Notes under the pieces: generated by a model
What the model saw: the letters and a program-made list of their open reading frames with translations, nothing else
Told to the model about the DNA's origin: nothing
Database searches by the model: none
Shown: one piece after another, positions 51,978 to 56,366 of the stretch
Numbering within the stretch: the first letter of the stretch is position 1
Layout of the letters: the number at the start of each line of letters is the position of its first letter
Assembly: GCF_022829385.1 (NCBI RefSeq)
Contig: NZ_JAKSXX010000312.1
Location: 1 to 56,366 of the forward strand
Reading direction: 5' to 3'
Length of the DNA stretch: 56,366 nucleotides
From: Methylobacterium sp. J-070
GTDB taxonomy: Bacteria; Pseudomonadota; Alphaproteobacteria; Rhizobiales; Beijerinckiaceae
Translations under genes and position numbers: made by a program

Positions 51978-53513
51978 TCATAGATTCGCCAGGATCCGCC
52001 GCAGCTTGACCGGATCGACACTGAAATCGCCATGTGACCGTTCGAGCGCCGCCCGCTCGTCCGCCATGCCGGGTCGGAAGTCCGGCCGCTCACCGGAGAG
52101 GGCGGTGTAGTGACAGCCAGCGAAGGCGGCGAGGTTCGCGAAGATCGGGAAGCGAACTAGGAACGGTGAAGACAGGACAAGGACCCGCGTGCTGGCCTGC
52201 GCGAACAAGAGGTTCGAGAAGGCTGCTCCCATCGGGCCGGCTATGTGGGTGGCGCCGGCGAACAGATGAACCTGCTTGGCGAAGTCGTGCTGAGATGGAT
52301 CGATCACCGTGAAACCGGCGCGGCGGAACTCCACCACGATTTCGGGGGCGTTGAGGATGCTTCGCGCGCCCGAACGCGCGAGGTAGATCCGCTCCGGACC
52401 GGCGATCTTTCGGTCCCGGATCGTGGGACTGGAGAGCACCCGTGTGCGCAGCCATGCGAGGCTCTCGGAATTGAGGCCGCCCAACCGCCAGAACGGCACC
52501 TCCCCGCTGTCGGGCAGGTCGGTCATGAGCGACGGGATGTGCAGACGGCGGACGTCCAGCCGGCTCGCGTAGCGCCGCCGGATCAGCGTCCGCCCCGGCA
52601 GGACGAGGTCCAGCGCCTCGTATTCCTGCGGGAACATCTCCTCCGTGACGATCAGCGGCAGGCCCGCGAGCTGTGGCAGTGCCTCGATGATGCGCCCGCG
52701 GGTCAGGTACTCGATCAGGAAGTGGAAGTAGTTGGCGCCGCAGCGACCGCCGAGCAGGACCGCCTCGTCGATCGTCGCGTCGGGGGTGGCCGGCATCCGG
52801 GCGAGCACTGCACGGCGACGCTTCGGATAGCAGCCGATGACAAACTCCGACTGCCGAGCGACGAAGCGGAACGTCGGATCGGCAGCCGGCTCGTAGCGGA
52901 TGAGCGCCCCACCCGCGGCAACCTGAAAGGAGCCAAAAACCGAAGCCTCCGGAACGGTCGCACACCACAGGGCCGGGCGCTCTACGGTCCGCAACACCGG
53001 TTCGCGGCGCTCGTCGATGTCCTGCGGTTCGCGGAAGGTGTAGGTGCCGGCCGGCTCAACCATTTCGACGCGCGCGCCGGTCTCGCCCGCACCGATCGGG
53101 ACGACGGGCATCGTCCGGCCAAGGCCGCCGCCGCGCAGGGCGGCCAGCCGTTCCGGTGACTTCTGCAGCCGATCACCGACGAGCCGGGCGATCCGCAAGG
53201 CCAGCCCATGCTGCACCTTTCGATCGGTGCAGGACAGGTCCAGGATCCGCTTGCGCAGGCAGTCGAGCCAATCCTGGCGGTCGCGGCCTGCCAGATGGAG
53301 CAGAAGCACGACGAGGGGCGAGAGCGCGAAGAGAGCGGTCTCACCGCGTGGGCTCGGTGCGCGCACCGGTTCGTGGTGCCAATGTTCGGCGAACCAGGTG
53401 ACGGGGTCGACCTTCGCGGCTGCGAGGTCGGGATAGCGGCCCAGCATGTGGTCGGGATCGACCACCATCCGTGCGAAGGCGCGGCCGATGCGAGTTCGGA
53501 GAGTCGTGGTCAT
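51978..53513 (-). CDS. GT61-like (DUF563) glycosyltransferase, first of a tandem pair
   Basis: 511 residues from ATG 53513 (MTTTLRTR). Residues about 10-50 form one copy of the FY...PD.....DP..HY module seen six-fold in the left-edge glycosyltransferase (VDPDHMLGRYPDLAAAKVDP). The catalytic region has GANYFHFLIEYLTRGRIIE and GATHIAGPMGAAFSNLLFA, the DUF563/GT61 pattern of an HF.. loop and a His..Gly..Gly/Ala-rich donor loop. No signal peptide or membrane segment is evident. The sugar is unknown. Confidence 0.8.
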   Translation of the reverse strand: MTTTLRTRIGRAFARMVVDPDHMLGRYPDLAAAKVDPVTWFAEHWHHEPVRAPSPRGETALFALSPLVVLLLHLAGRDRQDWLDCLRKRILDLSCTDRKVQHGLALRIARLVGDRLQKSPERLAALRGGGLGRTMPVVPIGAGETGARVEMVEPAGTYTFREPQDIDERREPVLRTVERPALWCATVPEASVFGSFQVAAGGALIRYEPAADPTFRFVARQSEFVIGCYPKRRRAVLARMPATPDATIDEAVLLGGRCGANYFHFLIEYLTRGRIIEALPQLAGLPLIVTEEMFPQEYEALDLVLPGRTLIRRRYASRLDVRRLHIPSLMTDLPDSGEVPFWRLGGLNSESLAWLRTRVLSSPTIRDRKIAGPERIYLARSGARSILNAPEIVVEFRRAGFTVIDPSQHDFAKQVHLFAGATHIAGPMGAAFSNLLFAQASTRVLVLSSPFLVRFPIFANLAAFAGCHYTALSGERPDFRPGMADERAALERSHGDFSVDPVKLRRILANL

Positions 53514-53614
53514 GATGCAGCCCCTGACCTCATCCGAAGGGGTCACCGGGGGCTGTCAGGCTGAAGCCCCATCGGCGCGTGACCCATTCCGCAACCGCTC
53601 GGTGCGGCCACGGC

Positions 53615-55138
53615 TCAGCCGTCCCGCGGCGCGAGAAACTGGGACAAAGCCCGCTCCAGATAGTCGGTATCGACGCCAAAGGCACCGTGCGTTACCGATA
53701 TCGGGTTGCCGCGCTCTTCCATACCCGCGCGGTAGTCCGGCCGGATGCCGGGCAGGACATCGTAGGTGCATCCGGCGAACCGTGCCAGATGGGCGAAGAG
53801 CGAGAAGCGGACCGCGAAGGGCGAGATGATGCCCATGACCCGCGCGCCGGGTGAGGCGAAGACGAGGTTGGCGAAGGCCGCCCCGACGGGGCCCGCGATG
53901 TGCGTCGCGGAGCGGAACATCGCGACCTGCTCGGCGAAACTGAGCCGTGCCGGATCGAGCACGACGAAACCGTGACGGCGGAACACCTCGGCCACTTCTT
54001 CGGCGTTGCCGATATTCCGCCCGCCGCTGCGGCCGAGATAGATCCGGGTGTCCTTCCGCACCGTATCATTTTCACCGGCGAGGACACGGTCCCGGAGCCA
54101 GCGAAGGCTGTCCGGATTGGCGGCCGCGGCGCGCCAGAACGGGATGGCCGGGTCGTCGGGCACGAAGGACATGACCGAGGGCAGATGGAGGGTTTCGACG
54201 TCGATCCGCGCGCCGGTCCGGCGCCGGATCACGGGCCGGCCGGGTAGGACCCGGCCGAGCGCCTCGATCTCCTGCGGGTACAGCTCTGCCGAGACGAGGA
54301 GCGGCACACCGTCGAGTTCCGGCAGCCGCTCGATGACGTGACCTTTGGTGAGGTACTCGATCAGGAAGTGGAAGTAGTTCTCCCCACCTCGGCCGCCGAG
54401 AAGGATGGCGCGCTCCAGGGTCTGCTCGGCCGCGTCCGGCAGGCGCGCCAGGATCTTGCCGCGCTGCACCGGATAGCAATTCGTGACGAAGTTGCATTGC
54501 CGCGTCGCGTAGCGCAGCCGGGGATCGGCCGCGGGCTCGTGGACGACCAAGTGGTCACGGGCCATGACCTCGGCGGCCCCGAACACGGCCGCGTCCCGGA
54601 TCGTGGCGCACCAGAGGGCCGGGACTGCGATTCTGCGCGTCTCTCCTGGCGTGCTCGACGGGAGGATCGGCGGATCGCGGAACGTGAGCGTCGTTTCGTC
54701 GGCGACAGGCGTCCGCTCGATCCAGCCCGGCCGGTCGGAGACGATCCGCGCGACGCCAAGCGGGCGCCCGAGCGCGGCGGTGACGGCGGGAGTCGGTCTG
54801 CGTGCCAGGAATCGCGCGACGGCGAGGCAGAGCCGCAATTGGATCGGCCTGCTCTCGCCGGAGAGGTCGTTGATCCGCTGGCGTAGATAATCGAGGACGT
54901 CCGCGCGATCCCGGCCCGCAGCGCGCAAGCCAAGCGCGACGAGCGGCGAGAGGGTGAAGATCCACGGCTCCGCGCGCGCGTTCGGTGCGCGGACCGGCGG
55001 ATAATGCCAGTACTGTGCGAAGTGCTCGATCGGGTCCATCCCCGACGCGGCGACATCCCCGTTGCGCGCGAGGTAGTAGTCAGGATCGACGAGTTTCGAA
55101 GCGAGCACCTGTGCAGCGCGCGCGCGCACCGACCGCAT
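53615..55138 (-). CDS. GT61-like (DUF563) glycosyltransferase, second of a tandem pair
   Basis: About 507 residues from ATG 55138 (MRSVRARAAQ), chosen by alignment with its neighbour, whose start it matches; the open frame reaches 55303 but the extra text is not similar. The repeat module is again present (VDPDYYLARNGDVAASGMDP). GENYFHFLIEYLTKGHVIER and SATHIAGPVGAAFANLVFA align with the downstream protein; overall identity is high but well short of a recent copy. The pair are likely sequential or alternative transferases. Confidence 0.8.
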   Translation of the reverse strand: MRSVRARAAQVLASKLVDPDYYLARNGDVAASGMDPIEHFAQYWHYPPVRAPNARAEPWIFTLSPLVALGLRAAGRDRADVLDYLRQRINDLSGESRPIQLRLCLAVARFLARRPTPAVTAALGRPLGVARIVSDRPGWIERTPVADETTLTFRDPPILPSSTPGETRRIAVPALWCATIRDAAVFGAAEVMARDHLVVHEPAADPRLRYATRQCNFVTNCYPVQRGKILARLPDAAEQTLERAILLGGRGGENYFHFLIEYLTKGHVIERLPELDGVPLLVSAELYPQEIEALGRVLPGRPVIRRRTGARIDVETLHLPSVMSFVPDDPAIPFWRAAAANPDSLRWLRDRVLAGENDTVRKDTRIYLGRSGGRNIGNAEEVAEVFRRHGFVVLDPARLSFAEQVAMFRSATHIAGPVGAAFANLVFASPGARVMGIISPFAVRFSLFAHLARFAGCTYDVLPGIRPDYRAGMEERGNPISVTHGAFGVDTDYLERALSQFLAPRDG

Positions 55139-55468
55139 CCGGTTTCCGACAGCCCGCACGCCGATCTCGTCCCCCGAAGCCGCATCACCCAGGATCTGCC
55201 GCCTGTCACGCGGGAATGCGGCGTTCTTTCGGCGCTCCGCAACGCGCGATGCCATATGGGATGCGGCTCCCGGACAGGTCATGGACCGCGCCGCCGGCTG
55301 CATGCAGCCACGCCCGCCACGCGAAGCCGTTTTGCGCCCTGCATCCGGCCGGATCTTGCAGGAAGTGTCGGTCCCTCGCTAGGGAGGCAGGCCTCTCGAC
55401 ATTATTTGGCCGGCATGGAGTGGCAGCGCGCCGGTCATCAGTGTCTCTAAATAGACTTGGAGTCCGGC

Positions 55469-55630
55469 GTGCGCGGTTTGGATATCGTCTACAAGGCCAT
55501 CGACCGGGTGAACGAGGAATCCGGTCCCGACGATCCGATCGTCAAGGCACCGGAGACCGCGCTGCTGGCGGAGGGCTCGAAGGTCGACTCCCTCAAGCTG
55601 TTTGATCCCGCGGTGTGGTGGTACGGTTGA
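55469..55630 (+). pseudogene. ACP-like remnant ended at an IS481 insertion
   Basis: From GTG 55469 the 53-residue product reads LDIVYKAIDRVNEESGPDDP and ALLAEGSKVDSLKLFD, an acyl carrier protein start with the DSL phosphopantetheine site, then WWYG and a TGA. ACPs have about 25-40 more residues. The IS481 transposase begins 24 bases later, so the insertion removed the rest. The remainder, if any, lies beyond the window. Confidence 0.55.
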
Positions 55631-55654
55631 CCACCATGCTGCGAGAGATGCGCT

Positions 55655-56366
55655 ATGGGCCAAATTCTCCACGGCAGCGCCCGCACGACGGAGGCGATCC
55701 GTCGCGCAATACAGCTACGTCAAGAGAGTGTGAGAGCGGCAGCCAAGCGCTACGGCGTCAGCCCGACGACGATCCAGAAATGGCGCGCGCGGCAGTCGAC
55801 GGTCGATGCTGCCATGGGGCCCAAGGAACCCCGCTCGACCGTCCTGACACCTGAGGACGAGGCGGTCATCGTCGCCTTCCGGCGCCATACGCTGCTGCCG
55901 CTGGACGACTGCCTATACGGCCTGCAGCCCACGATCCCGCATCTGACTCGCTCGTCGTTGCACCGTTGCCTTGAGCGGCACGGCATCAGCCGCCTGCCGG
56001 AGATGGAAGGCGACAAGCCCAAGAAGAAGCGCTTTGCCGATTACCCCATCGGCTACATGCACATCGACATCGCCGAGGTCAGGACGGAGGAAGGCAAGCT
56101 CTACCTGTTTGTGGCTATCGACCGAACCTCGAAGCTGGCTTTCGTCAAGCTGGAGGCAGAAGCGAACCGCTACGCAGCATCGGACTTTCTCTGCGCCCTG
56201 GTCGCGGTCGTGCCGTACAAGATCCACACCGTGCTGACCGACAAGGGGGTGCGGTTCTGCCATGCCCCGCGCAACCGCTCAGGCCCGACAGCCCTCTACA
56301 GCCGGCACATGTTCGCGCGCGTCTGCCACGAGCACGGCATCGAGCATCGCCTGACCACCCATGGAC
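55655..56366 (+). CDS. IS481-family transposase, cut by the window edge
   Basis: Open from ATG 55655 to the end, more than 237 residues. TTEAIRRAIQLRQESVRAAA with KRYGVSPTTIQKWRAR is the IS481 helix-turn-helix; MHIDIAEVRTEEGKLYLFVA has the first Asp and HTVLTDKGVRF the second of the DDE triad; the Glu must be beyond the edge. No stop or frameshift was seen in the visible part, so it may be an intact element. Confidence 0.85.
   Translation, partial: MGQILHGSARTTEAIRRAIQLRQESVRAAAKRYGVSPTTIQKWRARQSTVDAAMGPKEPRSTVLTPEDEAVIVAFRRHTLLPLDDCLYGLQPTIPHLTRSSLHRCLERHGISRLPEMEGDKPKKKRFADYPIGYMHIDIAEVRTEEGKLYLFVAIDRTSKLAFVKLEAEANRYAASDFLCALVAVVPYKIHTVLTDKGVRFCHAPRNRSGPTALYSRHMFARVCHEHGIEHRLTTHG

Noticed and set aside
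1..56366. CRISPR array, tRNA, prophage or toxin-antitoxin system
   Set aside because: No regularly spaced direct repeats, no cloverleaf sequence and no phage or toxin motifs were found; the small coiled-coil proteins are not paired like toxin-antitoxin genes.

Overview
The window looks like a laterally assembled surface-polysaccharide (O-antigen, capsule or flagellin-glycan) island from a GC-rich alphaproteobacterium of the Methylobacterium/Methylorubrum type. That placement rests on the high-GC backbone, the frequent GTG/TTG starts, the mix of IS families (IS66, ISL3, IS1182, IS481, IS256, IS701-like) and repeat-bearing glycosyltransferases; it is an inference from protein flavour, not a phylogeny. 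No rRNA, tRNA, CRISPR or phage structural gene was seen. No flippase, polymerase or chain-length regulator (Wzx/Wzy/Wzz) is present, so export genes must lie elsewhere.

Layout. 1-2201: a minus-strand glycosyltransferase with six repeat modules, apparently frameshifted near its catalytic domain. 2544-3600: a small coiled-coil/winged-helix protein, an IS256 remnant and a decayed second copy of that gene. 3657-9230: an acyl-assembly cassette with a double hotdog-SDR fusion divergent from FkbH-like HAD protein, ACP, KAS III, second ACP, a stump of an SDR, and a NeuD/PglD-like acyltransferase. 9231-12050: IS graveyard around an LpxA-like acyltransferase. 12084-16648: AsnB-type amidotransferase, glycosyltransferase, small unknown proteins. 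16845-19697: an IS66 element carrying an ISL3 element, with IS66 interior missing. 19739-23552: methyltransferase, CE4-like deacetylase homologue, second Cys-rich-loop glycosyltransferase. 23569-26150: a gene broken by an ISBst12-like IS66 element and an IS1182 remnant. 26310-30306: minus-strand operon of two DegT aminotransferases, a FemAB/GNAT-like protein and a sugar formyltransferase. 30402-36338: three tandem asnB-like genes. 36704-46028: wbpA-B-D-E operon followed by glycosyltransferase, epimerases and methyltransferase. 46145-51940: three members of a small-protein family, a wbpE stump, a 900+ residue dual glycosyltransferase and wbpI. 51978-55138: two tandem GT61-like proteins. 55469-end: an ACP stump and an IS481 transposase that runs off the window.

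How it may work together: WbpA, WbpB, WbpE, WbpD and WbpI are the known enzyme set that converts UDP-GlcNAc to UDP-ManNAc3NAcA (Pseudomonas wbp, Bordetella wlb). Four AsnB-type amidotransferases are candidates for amidating uronic acids. The DegT/formyltransferase operon points to a second amino sugar carrying N-formyl. The FkbH/ACP/KAS III/hotdog-SDR cassette could build a short hydroxyacyl group on ACP for an acyltransferase to place on an amino sugar, comparable in logic to the acyl genes of Pseudomonas flagellin-glycosylation islands. The most unusual feature is a pair of wbpE-GT-wbpI modules that have decayed in complementary ways: one keeps wbpE, the other keeps the GT and wbpI.
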